From the NCBI GenBank assembly GCA_019247715.1, contig JAFBAO010000101.1:1-64000 (forward strand): a stretch of DNA of 64,000 nucleotides. Direction: 5' to 3'. This document shows positions 1-8,796 of the stretch, piece by piece. The notes beneath the pieces are model-generated. The model saw only the letters and a program-made list of their open reading frames with translations, was not told where the DNA came from and ran no database searches. Position 1 is the stretch's first letter, and the number at the start of each line of letters is the position of its first letter. Made by a program: the position numbers and the translations under genes. The DNA comes from Caulobacteraceae bacterium. GTDB lineage: Bacteria > Pseudomonadota > Alphaproteobacteria > Caulobacterales > Caulobacteraceae.

Positions 1-243
1 CGCCTGGCCGATGGGCGCAAGCGTTTCAAAGGCGAGCTGGCCGGCGTCGACGGCGAGCACGTCGGCATCAACCTGGAGGGCGAGACCGAGACCGCCCTGA
101 TCCCCTTCGCCTGGATCGTCGAGGCCAAGCTGGTGCTCGACGACGAACTGATGCGGCGCGGCGCCGAACAGCGCACGGCCCGCCTGCACCCCGAATCCCA
201 CTTGCCCGAAACCCCCTCGCAAGACGACGAGAACCTGGAGTAG
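1..243 (+). CDS. rimP: RimP ribosome maturation factor, 3' end only
   Basis: This is the C-terminal part (80 codons plus TAG) of a protein whose start lies outside the window. The readable sequence has the RimP C-terminal SH3-like pattern: a strand ending [20 protein letters not shown], then [15 protein letters not shown], then an acidic tail. RimP acts in 30S subunit maturation. The position, five bases before nusA and ahead of ylxR and infB, is the conserved rimP-nusA-ylxR-infB order and is the main support for the name. The two genes are probably one transcript. Confidence 0.85.
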   Translation, partial: RLADGRKRFKGELAGVDGEHVGINLEGETETALIPFAWIVEAKLVLDDELMRRGAEQRTARLHPESHLPETPSQDDENLE

Positions 244-248
244 CCCCG

Positions 249-1865
249 ATGGCCCTGTCCGGCATTTCCGCCAACCGGCAAGAACTGTTGCAGATCGCCG
301 ACGCGGTCGCGCGCGAGAAGTCGATCGAGAAGGAGATCGTCATCGAGGCGATCGAGGAGGCGGTGCAGAAGGCGGCCCGCTCGCGCTACGGCGCCGAACA
401 CGACATCCGGGTGCACATCGACCCCAAGACCGGCGAGACCACCATCAAGCGGGTGGTGACGGTGGTCGACGACGAGGAGCCGATCGAGAACACCTACGCC
501 TTCAAGAGCCTGGCCGACGCCAAGCGCGACGACAAGGACGCTTTCGTGGGCAAGACCTATGAAGAGGTCCTGCCGCCCTTCGAGTTCGGCCGGGTGCAGA
601 CCCAGATGGCCCGCCAGGTGGTCACCGGCAAGGTTCGCGAGGCCGAGCGCGAGCGGCAGTACGAGGAGTTCAAGGACCGCGTCGGCGAGATCGTCAACGG
701 GTCGGTCAAGCGGGTCGAGTACGGCAACATCGTCGTCGACCTCGGCCGCGGCGAGGGCATCGTGCGGCGCGACCAGGCCATTCCTCGCGAGAACTTCCAG
801 GTCGGCGACCGCATCCGCAGCTACATCTACGACGTGCGCCGCGAGGCCAAGGGCCCGCAGATCATGCTGTCGCGCGCGCACGGCGGCTTCATGGCCAAGC
901 TGTTCGCGCAGGAAGTGCCGGAGGTCTACGACGGGGTGATCGAGATCCGCGCCATCGCCCGCGACCCAGGCAGCCGCGCCAAGATGGCGGTGGTCTCCAA
1001 CGATTCGTCGATCGACCCGGTCGGCGCCTGCGTGGGCATGCGCGGCAGCCGGGTGCAGGCGGTGGTCGCCGAGCTGCAGGGCGAGAAGATCGACATCATC
1101 CAGTGGAGCCCGGACGAGGCGACTTTCCTCGTCAACGCCCTGGCTCCGGCGGAAGTCACCAAGGTGGTGATGGACGAGGAGGCCGGACGGGTCGAGGTGG
1201 TGGTGCCGGACGAGCAGCTCAGCCTCGCGATCGGCCGCCGCGGCCAGAACGTGCGGCTGGCGAGCCAACTCACCGGCTGGCAGATCGACATCATGACCGA
1301 GAGCCAGGACAGCGAGCGCCGCCAGCGGGAGTTCATGGAGCGCACCGCCCTCTTCCAGGAGGCTCTGGACGTGGACGAGGTGATCGCTCAGCTGCTGGTC
1401 ACCGAGGGCTTCGCCACCGTCGAGGACGTCGCCTATGTGGACGCCTCCGAGATCGCCGGCATCGAAGGCTTCGACGAGGACACCGCCGAGGAGATCCAGG
1501 CCCGGGCCCGCGAATACCTCGACAAGGAGGCCGCCGAGTTCGACGCGCGCCGCCGCGAGCTCGGGGTGGAGGACGGCGTGCTCGAGGTGGAGGGCGTCAC
1601 CCTGCCGATGGCGGTGGCGCTGGGCGAGCACGACGTCAAGACCCTGGAGGACCTTGCCGGCCTCGTCCCCGACGACGTCCGTGGTTACTACGAGAGCAAG
1701 GACGGGGAGCGGGTCCGCGAGCCCGGCATCCTGGACGACTTCAACCTGTCGGCCGAGGACGCCGAGCGGCTGATCATGCGGGCCCGGGTCGCCGCCGGAT
1801 GGATCGAGCCGGAGGCCGAGGAGCCGTTCGAGGAGGCCGAAGCGGTCGAGGGGGCCGAGGCCTGA
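249..1865 (+). CDS. nusA: Transcription termination/antitermination factor NusA
   Basis: NusA binds RNA polymerase and nascent RNA and modulates pausing, termination and antitermination. The 538-residue protein has the expected order: N-terminal polymerase-binding domain (about 1-125), an S1 domain (about 135-200, with GSVKRVEYGNIVVDLG), two KH domains (about 205-345, with VGACVGMRGSRVQAV and LAIGRRGQNVRLASQLTGW), then helix-hairpin-helix repeats (about 365-515). The acidic tail after residue 515 is usual in alphaproteobacteria. It starts five bases after the rimP stop, so co-transcription and coupling are likely. Its 3' side carries a long palindrome instead of running straight into ylxR. 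The length and order are typical of the family and nothing looks damaged. Confidence 0.97.
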   Translation: MALSGISANRQELLQIADAVAREKSIEKEIVIEAIEEAVQKAARSRYGAEHDIRVHIDPKTGETTIKRVVTVVDDEEPIENTYAFKSLADAKRDDKDAFVGKTYEEVLPPFEFGRVQTQMARQVVTGKVREAERERQYEEFKDRVGEIVNGSVKRVEYGNIVVDLGRGEGIVRRDQAIPRENFQVGDRIRSYIYDVRREAKGPQIMLSRAHGGFMAKLFAQEVPEVYDGVIEIRAIARDPGSRAKMAVVSNDSSIDPVGACVGMRGSRVQAVVAELQGEKIDIIQWSPDEATFLVNALAPAEVTKVVMDEEAGRVEVVVPDEQLSLAIGRRGQNVRLASQLTGWQIDIMTESQDSERRQREFMERTALFQEALDVDEVIAQLLVTEGFATVEDVAYVDASEIAGIEGFDEDTAEEIQARAREYLDKEAAEFDARRRELGVEDGVLEVEGVTLPMAVALGEHDVKTLEDLAGLVPDDVRGYYESKDGERVREPGILDDFNLSAEDAERLIMRARVAAGWIEPEAEEPFEEAEAVEGAEA

Positions 1866-1890
1866 GGCCCGATTTGGCCACCGCCGAAAA

Positions 1891-2010
1891 CCCTCACCTC
1901 CCACGCCCTGACGGGCGCGGGCTCCTCCTCTCCCTGAGGGAGAGGGATACGGTAACCCTCTCCCTCCAGGGAGAGGAGGGGCCCACCGCGCGAGCCGTGG
2001 GAGGTGAGGG
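1891..2010. repeat. 120-base nested palindromic repeat (REP/MITE-like)
   Basis: The spacer between nusA and ylxR is one inverted repeat with two 60-base arms. The ends match exactly over 15 bases (1891-1905 against 1996-2010, beginning CCCTCACCTCCCACG). Each arm also contains its own small palindrome of the CCTCTCCCT/AGGGAGAGG type (1927-1945 and 1957-1977), so the RNA could fold as a long stem or as a stem with two side hairpins. It is internal to a conserved operon, so it will be transcribed. There is no transposase, and no second copy was noticed in this window. It could be a mobile palindromic unit or a processing/attenuation structure. Confidence 0.8.
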
Positions 2011-2025
2011 GCCGGGGGCGCCCCC

Positions 2026-2622
2026 GTGACCCTCGCCGCCGCCAGCCGGGAGCGGCGCGACATCGTCTCCGGCGAGGTTCGGAACGAATCGGGCCTGATT
2101 CGCTTCGTGGCTGGGCCCGACGGAACGGTGGTCCCGGACCTGGCGCGCAAGCTGCCGGGGCGGGGTCTCTGGGTGGCCGCCGACCGGGAGTCGGTGTCCG
2201 CGGCGGTCCGCAAGAACCTCTTCTCCCGGGCCGCCAAGACGCGCCTCTCGGCCCCGCCGGACCTGGCGGACCAGGTGGAGGGCCTGCTTCGACGCCGGCT
2301 CCTCGCCGGTCTCGGCCTTGCGCGCAAGGCCGGCGCGCTTACCTTTGGGTTCGAGCGGGTGATGGCGGCCATCCTCGCCGGCAAGGCGGCCTGGCTGGTG
2401 GAAGCCAGCGACGGCGGCCTCGACGGGCGGCGCAAGCTGCTGGCCGCCGCCGCGCGTTCCGAACCCCCTCCCAGGGTCCTGGCGATCTTCGGCTCGGCCG
2501 AATTGAGTTTGGCCATCGGGGCGGGGAATGTGATACACACGGCCTTCCTTGCGGGGCGGGACGCCGAGCGCTGGACATCCGATGTCGAGCGACTATCAGG
2601 CTTTCGCCCGCTTCTCCCTTGA
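2026..2622 (+). CDS. ylxR: YlxR (DUF448) / L7Ae-like RNA-binding protein
   Basis: This is a 198-residue fusion common in alphaproteobacteria: an N-terminal YlxR/DUF448 domain (about 5-85) and a C-terminal L7Ae/L30e-type fold (about 88-185, with GLARKAGALTFGFERVMAAI). It is probably an RNA- or nucleoid-binding protein working near NusA and IF2. The GTG at 2026 is chosen because it gives the conserved start through RRDIVSGE. In most YlxR proteins that motif has a cysteine (R-x-C-I-V); here the position is Asp. It lies between nusA and infB, as in most bacteria, but is separated from nusA by the palindrome. Confidence 0.85.
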   Translation: MTLAAASRERRDIVSGEVRNESGLIRFVAGPDGTVVPDLARKLPGRGLWVAADRESVSAAVRKNLFSRAAKTRLSAPPDLADQVEGLLRRRLLAGLGLARKAGALTFGFERVMAAILAGKAAWLVEASDGGLDGRRKLLAAAARSEPPPRVLAIFGSAELSLAIGAGNVIHTAFLAGRDAERWTSDVERLSGFRPLLP

Positions 2623-2734
2623 GAGTGGGCGCGAGGAGCCCCGGGCGGGGCGGACGCTGATTCGGCCTTCCGTCCGGTCTTCGAGTTTTGGTTTGGCCGA
2701 TCCTCCGGGTCGGCCGGTATAGTCAAGCGAGCGC

Positions 2735-5728
2735 ATGACGGACGAGAACGACAACCGGCCGGGACGGGCCCCCCTCACGCTGAAGGCGCGCACCGGCGCC
2801 GTCAGCACCGGCACGGTGAAGCAGAGCTTCAGCCACGGCCGCTCCAAGACGGTCGTGGTGGAGACCAAGCGGCGGGTCGGGATCCCCCCGGGCGGGCCGC
2901 CGCCGGCGCCGGAGAAGCGGCCGGCGTTCGACGTGCGTGGCCCTGCGCCCGCCGCGCCGGCCCGTCCCGCGCCCTCCGAACCGCAGCCCGCTGGCGGCCT
3001 TTCGGACGAGGAGCGCCGGGCCCGCCAGCGGGTGATCGAGGCGCGGCTGGCGCAGGAGCGCCTGAACACCGAGCGCCGCCAGCGCGAGGAAGAGGCTCGC
3101 CGGCGCGACGAGGAAGCCCGCCGGCGCGCCGCCGAGGAAGAACGCCGCGCCGAGGCCGCCGCCGAAGCCCCGGCGCCGCCCCTGCCGACCCCCGCCCCCG
3201 CCCCTGAGCCGGCGATGGCCGCCGCCGGCCCGAGCCCGGCGCCGGCCAGGCCCCCGACCCCCCAACCCGCGCCCCGGTCCGAACCGATCCGGGCCCGCGC
3301 GCCTGCGCCCGCCGGCCGCGTCGACGCTCCGCGCGGCCCTGCCCCGGGCCAGACCCGCACCTACGAGCCGGGCCGCGACCGGCGCGACGAGCGCCAGAGC
3401 ACCACCACCTTCCGGCCCGAGCGTCCGGGTGGCCGCGACGGCCGCGACGGCTTCGCCCCCCGGGGGCCGCGGCCGGAGGGAGGCTTCCCGCCGCGGCAGC
3501 CGCGCGAAGGCGGCGGCGGCCACCGCGAAGGCGGCCCGCCTCGGGCGCGCCCGGGCGAGACCGTCCGCTATTCCGCCCTCAGCCCCAGACCGGCCCCCAG
3601 GGACGGGACGGGACCGCGCGGCCCGAGGCCCCCTGGCGCGGGCCGGCCGCCCTCCTCGGCGCCGCCCTCAGGTCCCGAGTTCCAGCGCGCCGCCCGCCAG
3701 ACCCCGAGGCCCGGCAGCCTCAACCTCGACCGCCGTCCCGACTTCGACGAAGAGGCCGAGACCCGCCGTGGCAAGGCCGCCCCCACCAAGGCGGTCTCCC
3801 GCACCAAGGGCGAGCCGAAGCGCCGCGAAGGGCGGCTCACCATCCAGGCCGTGGCCGGAGACGACGAGGACGCCGTCGAGCGCATGCGTTCGCTCGCCTC
3901 GGTCCGCCGGGCCCGCGAGCGCGAGCGCGAGAAGCGCAAGGGCGGCCAGGCCGAGCAGGCCCGCACCTCCCGCGACGTGGTGATCCCCGACGTGATCACC
4001 GTCCAGGAGCTGGCGAGCCGGATGGCGATCCGCGGGGTCGAGATCATCAAGTTCCTGATGCGTCAGGGGGTGATGGCCAAGATCAATGACGTGATCGATT
4101 CCGACACCGCCGAGCTGGTCGCCTCCGAGTTCGGTCACACGGTGCGCCGGGTTTCCGAGAGCGACGTGGAGGTGGGCTTCCTGGGCGCCGAGGACGTGGA
4201 CGACCATCTGCTGTCCCGCCCGCCGGTGGTGACGGTGATGGGCCACGTCGACCACGGCAAGACGAGTCTCCTGGACGCGCTGCGCTCCACCGACGTGGCC
4301 GCCGGCGAGCATGGCGGCATCACCCAGCACATCGGCGCCTATCAGGTGCGGCTGGAGGGCGGCCAGCGGGTCACCTTCCTCGACACCCCCGGCCACGCGG
4401 CCTTCTCGGCCATGCGCGCCCGGGGCGCCCACGTCACCGACATCGTGGTGCTGGTGGTGGCCGCCGACGACGGGGTGATGCCGCAGACGGCCGAGGCGAT
4501 CCAGCACGCCCGCGCCGCCGACGCTCCGATCATCGTGGCCATCAACAAGATCGACAAGCCCGACGCCGACCCGACCCGGGTGATCAATGAGCTGCTCCAG
4601 TACGAGATCGTGGTGGAGAGCCTGGGCGGCGACGTCCAGGCCGTGCAGGTCTCGGCCACCCAGAAGCTGGGCCTCGACGACCTTATCGAGTCGATCCTGG
4701 TGCAGGCCGAGATCATGGACCTGAAGGCCAATCCCGACCGCACGGCGGACGGGGTGGTGATCGAATCCAAGGTGGATCGCGGCCGGGGCGCAGTGGCCAC
4801 CGTGCTCGTCAAGCGCGGGACCTTGCACCGCGGCGACATCGTGGTGGCCGGCGCCAACTGGGGCCGGGTGCGGGCGCTGCTCAACGAGCGCGAGGAGCAG
4901 GTCACCGAGGCCGAGCCCTCGACGCCGGTGGAGATCCTTGGCCTCGACGGCGCCCCCGATCCGGGCGAGCCCTTCGCGGTGGTGGAGGACGAGGCCCGCG
5001 CCCGCGAGCTCACCGAGTACCGGATCCGGGTGAAGCGCGAGCGCTCCATCGCCCCGGTGGCGGCCGGCGCCTCGCTCACCGAGATGATGGCCAAGCTCGC
5101 CGACAAGAAGGTCTCCGAGCTGCCGCTGCTCATCAAGGCCGACGTCCAGGGCTCGGCCGAGGCGATCGTGGGCGCCCTCGACAAGCTCGCCACCGACGAG
5201 GTGCGCGCGCGAATCATCCTGTCGGGCGCCGGCCAGATCAACGAAAGCGACGTGATGCTGGCCAAGGGTGCGAGCGCCCCGATCCTCGGCTTCAACGTCC
5301 GCGCCTCGCGCCAGGCCCGCGACCTCGCCGAGCGCGAGGGGGTGGAGATCCGCTACTATGCGATCATCTACGACCTGATCGACGACATCCGCGGCGTGCT
5401 CTCGGGGATGCTGGCCCCAATCCAGCGCGAGACCTTCCTCGGCAACGCCGAGGTGCTGCTGGTGTTCGACATCACCAAGGTCGGCAAGGTGGCCGGCTGC
5501 CGGGTGACCGAAGGCCAGGTGCGCAAGGGCTCCAGAGTGCGGATCGTGCGCGAGGGCGTGGTGGTGCTCGAGCTCGGCGTGCTGCAGACCCTGAAGCGCT
5601 TCAAGGACGAGGTGAACGAGGTCCAGGCCGGCCAGGAATGCGGCATGGCCTTCCAGGGCTTCCAGGACATCAAGCCCGGCGACTTCATCGAATGCTTCAA
5701 CCTCGAAGAGGTGAAGCGGACGCTTTAG
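2735..5728 (+). CDS. infB: Translation initiation factor IF-2
   Basis: IF2 is the GTPase that places initiator tRNA on the 30S subunit and promotes subunit joining. The 997-residue protein has a long N-terminal region very rich in Pro, Ala, Arg and Glu (to about residue 370, including a charged coiled segment near 90-135). An IF2 N-domain follows (about 410-475), then the G domain with GHVDHGKT at about 503, DTPGH at about 550 and NKID at about 604, then domains II to IV up to the end ([11 protein letters not shown]). The ATG follows a 112-base spacer. The extended N-terminus is usual for alphaproteobacteria. What is unusual is downstream: rbfA, truB, rpsO and pnp do not follow. Confidence 0.98.
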   Translation: MTDENDNRPGRAPLTLKARTGAVSTGTVKQSFSHGRSKTVVVETKRRVGIPPGGPPPAPEKRPAFDVRGPAPAAPARPAPSEPQPAGGLSDEERRARQRVIEARLAQERLNTERRQREEEARRRDEEARRRAAEEERRAEAAAEAPAPPLPTPAPAPEPAMAAAGPSPAPARPPTPQPAPRSEPIRARAPAPAGRVDAPRGPAPGQTRTYEPGRDRRDERQSTTTFRPERPGGRDGRDGFAPRGPRPEGGFPPRQPREGGGGHREGGPPRARPGETVRYSALSPRPAPRDGTGPRGPRPPGAGRPPSSAPPSGPEFQRAARQTPRPGSLNLDRRPDFDEEAETRRGKAAPTKAVSRTKGEPKRREGRLTIQAVAGDDEDAVERMRSLASVRRAREREREKRKGGQAEQARTSRDVVIPDVITVQELASRMAIRGVEIIKFLMRQGVMAKINDVIDSDTAELVASEFGHTVRRVSESDVEVGFLGAEDVDDHLLSRPPVVTVMGHVDHGKTSLLDALRSTDVAAGEHGGITQHIGAYQVRLEGGQRVTFLDTPGHAAFSAMRARGAHVTDIVVLVVAADDGVMPQTAEAIQHARAADAPIIVAINKIDKPDADPTRVINELLQYEIVVESLGGDVQAVQVSATQKLGLDDLIESILVQAEIMDLKANPDRTADGVVIESKVDRGRGAVATVLVKRGTLHRGDIVVAGANWGRVRALLNEREEQVTEAEPSTPVEILGLDGAPDPGEPFAVVEDEARARELTEYRIRVKRERSIAPVAAGASLTEMMAKLADKKVSELPLLIKADVQGSAEAIVGALDKLATDEVRARIILSGAGQINESDVMLAKGASAPILGFNVRASRQARDLAEREGVEIRYYAIIYDLIDDIRGVLSGMLAPIQRETFLGNAEVLLVFDITKVGKVAGCRVTEGQVRKGSRVRIVREGVVVLELGVLQTLKRFKDEVNEVQAGQECGMAFQGFQDIKPGDFIECFNLEEVKRTL

Positions 5729-5968
5729 GGGCGGCAACCCACAACGTCCCGATCGGGCGTCTGCCTCAGTCTCGCGACGCGGTCGGATGGTGGCCGTTGA
5801 CAGAGACGGCGGCGCCCGCCGGCCCAGATCAACTCCGGATTCTCGCAATGGGGTCGCGGGCAAAACCGTGTAGTCTGCTGGAATGGCTCAGCCACGCGGT
5901 AGCCCACGCCAATTGACTTGCCTTATCCCGCTGCACTACCGGTTTACACGTAACGCGAGAACACGGGG
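5729..5968. other. Spacer between infB and the polysaccharide locus
   Basis: These 240 bases hold no convincing gene; the short frames lack family features. A 10-base palindrome (CCCGATCGGG) lies about 20 bases after the infB stop, without a T-run, so a terminator is not clear. This spacer is the left junction where the expected rbfA is replaced by sugar-nucleotide genes. No tRNA, direct repeat or insertion-sequence end was seen. Confidence 0.5.
5913..5941 (+). promoter_or_regulatory. Possible promoter for the fdtA-fdtB genes
   Basis: A TTGACT hexamer at 5913-5918 matches the -35 consensus well. The best -10 candidates 16 to 17 bases downstream (ACTACC, CTACCG) are poor, so this is a weak call based on one half-site and on position 28 bases ahead of the first start codon. 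Confidence 0.25.
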
Positions 5969-6439
5969 TTGGATCAGGTGGATCATCGAGAAGCTCCACG
6001 CTGGCGATTGGTCGGACTGCCCAAGATAAGCGACGTTCGCGGCAACCTCACGGCCATCGAAGCGTGCATGCACGTTCCGTTCCCCATCGAGCGCGTCTAC
6101 TATATTTATGACGTGCCTAGCGGCTCGACCCGCGCCGGGCACGCGCATCGCCAGTTGCAGCAGTTGTTCCTGGCGCTGTCGGGCAGCTTCGTGATCCACT
6201 TGGACGACGGGCGGACAAGGCAAAGCTTTGCGTTGAACCGACCGCACATCGGTCTCTACGTAGCGCCCGGAGTCTGGCGTACGATCGACGATTTCTCTGG
6301 AGGCGGCGTCTGTATGGTTCTTGCGTCCGCGCACTACACCGAAGCGGACTACATCCGATCATACGCAGAGTTCACCGAATTTGTCGGCCGAGGCGGGCCT
6401 TGCAACGCAGAAGCCGACGGGGGGCGCGACGCCGAATGA
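5969..6439 (+). CDS. fdtA: FdtA/QdtA-type dTDP-sugar 3,4-ketoisomerase (cupin)
   Basis: A small cupin of the WxcM/FdtA family (156 residues). Family members convert dTDP-4-keto-6-deoxyglucose to the 3-keto isomer, the step before 3-amino-3,6-dideoxyhexoses (Fuc3N, Qui3N). Visible family features are DVRGNLTAIEACMHVPFPIERVY, split by the family's conserved N-L-x-x-x-E, then the cupin metal/active-site segment RAGHAHRQLQQLFLALSG (about 51-68) and the C-terminal YTEADYIRSYAEF. The start is TTG at 5969, with an in-frame GTG at 5978 as the alternative. Its TGA overlaps the ATG of the aminotransferase, so the two are coupled. Which isomer it makes cannot be read from the sequence. Confidence 0.85.
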   Translation: MDQVDHREAPRWRLVGLPKISDVRGNLTAIEACMHVPFPIERVYYIYDVPSGSTRAGHAHRQLQQLFLALSGSFVIHLDDGRTRQSFALNRPHIGLYVAPGVWRTIDDFSGGGVCMVLASAHYTEADYIRSYAEFTEFVGRGGPCNAEADGGRDAE

Positions 6440-7563
6440 ACGTGCCGTTCTTCAGCCTGGGGCGGCAGCATAAGGAACTCGGGCATGATCTCGGGGCCGC
6501 TGCGAAACGTGTGATCGCCTCCGACTCGCTGATCCTCGGTCCGCAAACGGCCAGATTCGAGGCAGAATTCGCCGCCTACTGTGGCGTGCGGCACGCGATT
6601 GGCGTCGGCAACGGTCTTGACGCCCTGACGCTCATTCTGCGGGGCCTCGATATCGGTCCCGGCGACGAAGTCATCGTTCCCGGTCACACCTTTGTCGCCA
6701 CGTGGCTGGCGGTCACCCACGCCGGCGCGACGATCGTGCCAGCGGACATCGATCTCGGAACATACAACATAGACGCTGGCGCGGTCGCCGCTGCAATCAC
6801 CCCGAGGACGCGGGCAATTATCGCCGTGCATCTCTACGGGCGACCCGTCGCCCTCGACCGCCTCGCCGACTTGGCCGCCGCGCACGGAGTCGCCTTGATC
6901 GAGGATGCGGCACAGGCCCACGGCGCCACCTGGCGAGGGCGTCGGGTCGGCAGTCTGGGCAGAGCCGCGGCCTTCAGCTTCTATCCGACTAAGAACCTCG
7001 GCGCGCTGGGCGATGGCGGTGCGGTAACAACCAACGACGTTGCCCTCGCCGAACGTGTACGGAGACTGCGGAGCTACGGCTCGGAAAAGAAATATTGTCA
7101 TGAGGAGCAAGGCGTGAACTCTCGCCTGGACGAACTTCAAGCAGCGTTCCTGCTGGAGAAGCTCACCTTGCTCGATCGCAAGAATGCGCGGCGCGGCGAA
7201 ATCGCACGCCTCTATGGTCAGCTGCTGTCGGGCTTGCCCGGATTGACATTGCCGTCGATGGACGTCGACGCGGAGGCTGTATGGCACCTATACGTCGTTC
7301 GCACCACCGGCCGCGCGACGATACAGCAGGCGCTGGCGCAGGACTGCATCGGCTCGCTGATCCACTACCCGCTACCCCCTCATCGCCAACCAGCATACTC
7401 GCGCACTCCTCTTGCGAATGCGCGGCTGCCCCGAAGCGATCTCGCAGCGGAGCAGGTTCTTAGTTTGCCGATGTGGCCGGAAATGACCGACGATGAAGTG
7501 GCGTTCGTGGCTGCTGCGGTTCGTCGCGCCGCAATCGAAGAATGCTCCTCAGCGGCCGAGTAG
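6436..7563 (+). CDS. fdtB: DegT/DnrJ/EryC1 sugar aminotransferase (FdtB-like)
   Basis: A PLP-dependent aminotransferase of 375 residues, expected to place the amino group at C3 of the ketosugar made by the preceding cupin. The start NVPFFSLGRQHKEL is the family N-terminus. Typical segments follow: GNGLDALTLILRGLDIGPGD, EDAAQAHGATW, and the PLP-lysine region SFYPTKNLGALGDGGAV. The ATG at 6436 overlaps the upstream TGA as ATGA, and it is preferred over the longer frame because it begins at the conserved motif. No N-acyltransferase (FdtC type) is seen next to it; the region after it is decayed, so one may have been lost or may lie elsewhere. Confidence 0.88.
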   Translation: MNVPFFSLGRQHKELGHDLGAAAKRVIASDSLILGPQTARFEAEFAAYCGVRHAIGVGNGLDALTLILRGLDIGPGDEVIVPGHTFVATWLAVTHAGATIVPADIDLGTYNIDAGAVAAAITPRTRAIIAVHLYGRPVALDRLADLAAAHGVALIEDAAQAHGATWRGRRVGSLGRAAAFSFYPTKNLGALGDGGAVTTNDVALAERVRRLRSYGSEKKYCHEEQGVNSRLDELQAAFLLEKLTLLDRKNARRGEIARLYGQLLSGLPGLTLPSMDVDAEAVWHLYVVRTTGRATIQQALAQDCIGSLIHYPLPPHRQPAYSRTPLANARLPRSDLAAEQVLSLPMWPEMTDDEVAFVAAAVRRAAIEECSSAAE

Positions 7564-7628
7564 TCCGCCAGGGACGACCCCAACGGAGCCGGAAAAATTG
7601 CCACCCGCTTCCGAACACCGCCTGGATG

Positions 7629-7853
7629 ACGAGACAAGCTATGGCGTGGCTGGCTACGAAGCCTTCCGCAGCTGGGCGCGGAACGAGCCGCCTTCACAAT
7701 CGGCGGGCCGGATTTCCCAGATACCTATCGCGACGACCGGAGCCATGACATCCTGATGACATGCTTCGGCGCGACCTGCGTTGCAGGCGGCAGGGAGTAT
7801 ATGTTCTATAATGGCAATGGGTTCGGTCGTACGGGATTCGGCGTCGCATGGAG
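7629..7853 (+). pseudogene. Remnant of the C-terminus of a glycosidase-like protein
   Basis: An open frame without a start reads from after a stop near 7628 into the following PhyH gene. Its middle, REYMFYNGNGFGRTGFGVAW, closely resembles the last strand of five-bladed-propeller glycosidase-like proteins found in polysaccharide clusters (pattern Y-M-x-Y-N-G-N-x-x-G-x-x-G-F-G-x-A). The preceding GGPDFPDTYRDDRSHDIL could be the degraded blade before it. The rest of such a gene (usually about 300 residues) is absent. I infer a gene fragment left by deletion. A short functional peptide cannot be excluded. Confidence 0.5.
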
Positions 7854-7950
7854 GCCCTATCGATCGTCGCCGGCCTTCCCTCTCGATCACCCTTGTCGGG
7901 TCCGACTTGATCGAAGCGAGGCTGGTACGCCACGCGGTGGATTGACTAAG

Positions 7951-8796
7951 ATGAACAAATTCGGGGCTTACGGCGTCATCGAACCCACATTGGGACCGAC
8001 CGCCAGCAACGGCCGGATCGCCGAAGACTTGGTCACGTGCGGTTATTCAATTTTGCCCGACGTGTTGTCGGGACCTCAGCTCGACGAGTTAAGCGAGAAG
8101 CTTGACGATATTTACAAGATGCAGTGCGCCGAAATCGGCGGCGAGCATCTCCTCGATGAGATCCTGGATGCCGATATTGTTAGGTGTCCGCTGGCCTATG
8201 ACGGCGCGTTCTTGTCCCTCTCAGTTGTCCCCGAAGTCATTTCGGCGCTTAAGTCGATCCTAGGTGATAATATTGTTCTTCTTATGCAGAACGGGGTGAT
8301 CAATAGACCCAATCGCATCCAGACTCAGACGCGGTGGCACCGCGATTTGAACTACCAACACTGGGTCTCGTCCGCGCCGCTCGCCATCAGCGTCCTCTTC
8401 TGTCTGCAAGATTTTAACCAGGAAACTGGGGGGACGGTGGTTCTCCCGTCGAGCCACAAGGCCCCGCACCTTCCATTACCCCACATGATCCAGGAGCATG
8501 AAACTCAGGTCGAGGCTCCGAAGGGCTCGGCGGTGATATTCGATTCTATGCTGTTTCACCGCTCGGGGATTAATCGTTCAGATCATATCCGCCGCGGCGT
8601 CAACCACGTCGTGGGACGGCCCATTCTGGCGCAACAGATCGACATCTCGGCGCTGCTCGGCCAGCCGCCGCCGGAAGATGCATGGTTGGCGGGCTATCTG
8701 GGATATCGATGGAAGCCTGCCGCGGACGTACAGGCTTGGCGGTGGCAGCGCCTGGAACAGCAACGGAGCGCCGCGGACCATGCGGAGCGCTCATGA
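7951..8796 (+). CDS. Phytanoyl-CoA dioxygenase (PhyH) family protein
   Basis: A 281-residue protein of the PhyH family of Fe(II)/2-oxoglutarate oxygenases. The facial triad is readable: H-x-D in RWHRDLNYQHW (near residue 131) and the distal His in FDSMLFHRSGINRS (near 203), with the 2-oxoglutarate-binding Arg just after it. The segment ETGGTVVLPSSHK is typical. The ATG at 7951 is chosen because the upstream part of the same frame belongs to another family (the fragment at 7629-7853). The stop overlaps the next start as ATGA. The substrate is unknown; inside a glycan cluster it may hydroxylate a sugar or an acyl/amino substituent. Confidence 0.75.
   Translation: MNKFGAYGVIEPTLGPTASNGRIAEDLVTCGYSILPDVLSGPQLDELSEKLDDIYKMQCAEIGGEHLLDEILDADIVRCPLAYDGAFLSLSVVPEVISALKSILGDNIVLLMQNGVINRPNRIQTQTRWHRDLNYQHWVSSAPLAISVLFCLQDFNQETGGTVVLPSSHKAPHLPLPHMIQEHETQVEAPKGSAVIFDSMLFHRSGINRSDHIRRGVNHVVGRPILAQQIDISALLGQPPPEDAWLAGYLGYRWKPAADVQAWRWQRLEQQRSAADHAERS

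Noticed and set aside
2860..3900. The Pro/Ala/Arg-rich part of infB as a possible misassembly or repeat array
   Set aside because: Extended, low-complexity N-termini are common in alphaproteobacterial IF2, and the frame stays open throughout.
3668..5863. A long minus-strand frame (731 codons) opposite infB
   Set aside because: It is antisense to the well-conserved infB, very rich in His, Gly and Leu, and shows no domain. High GC keeps the opposite frame open.
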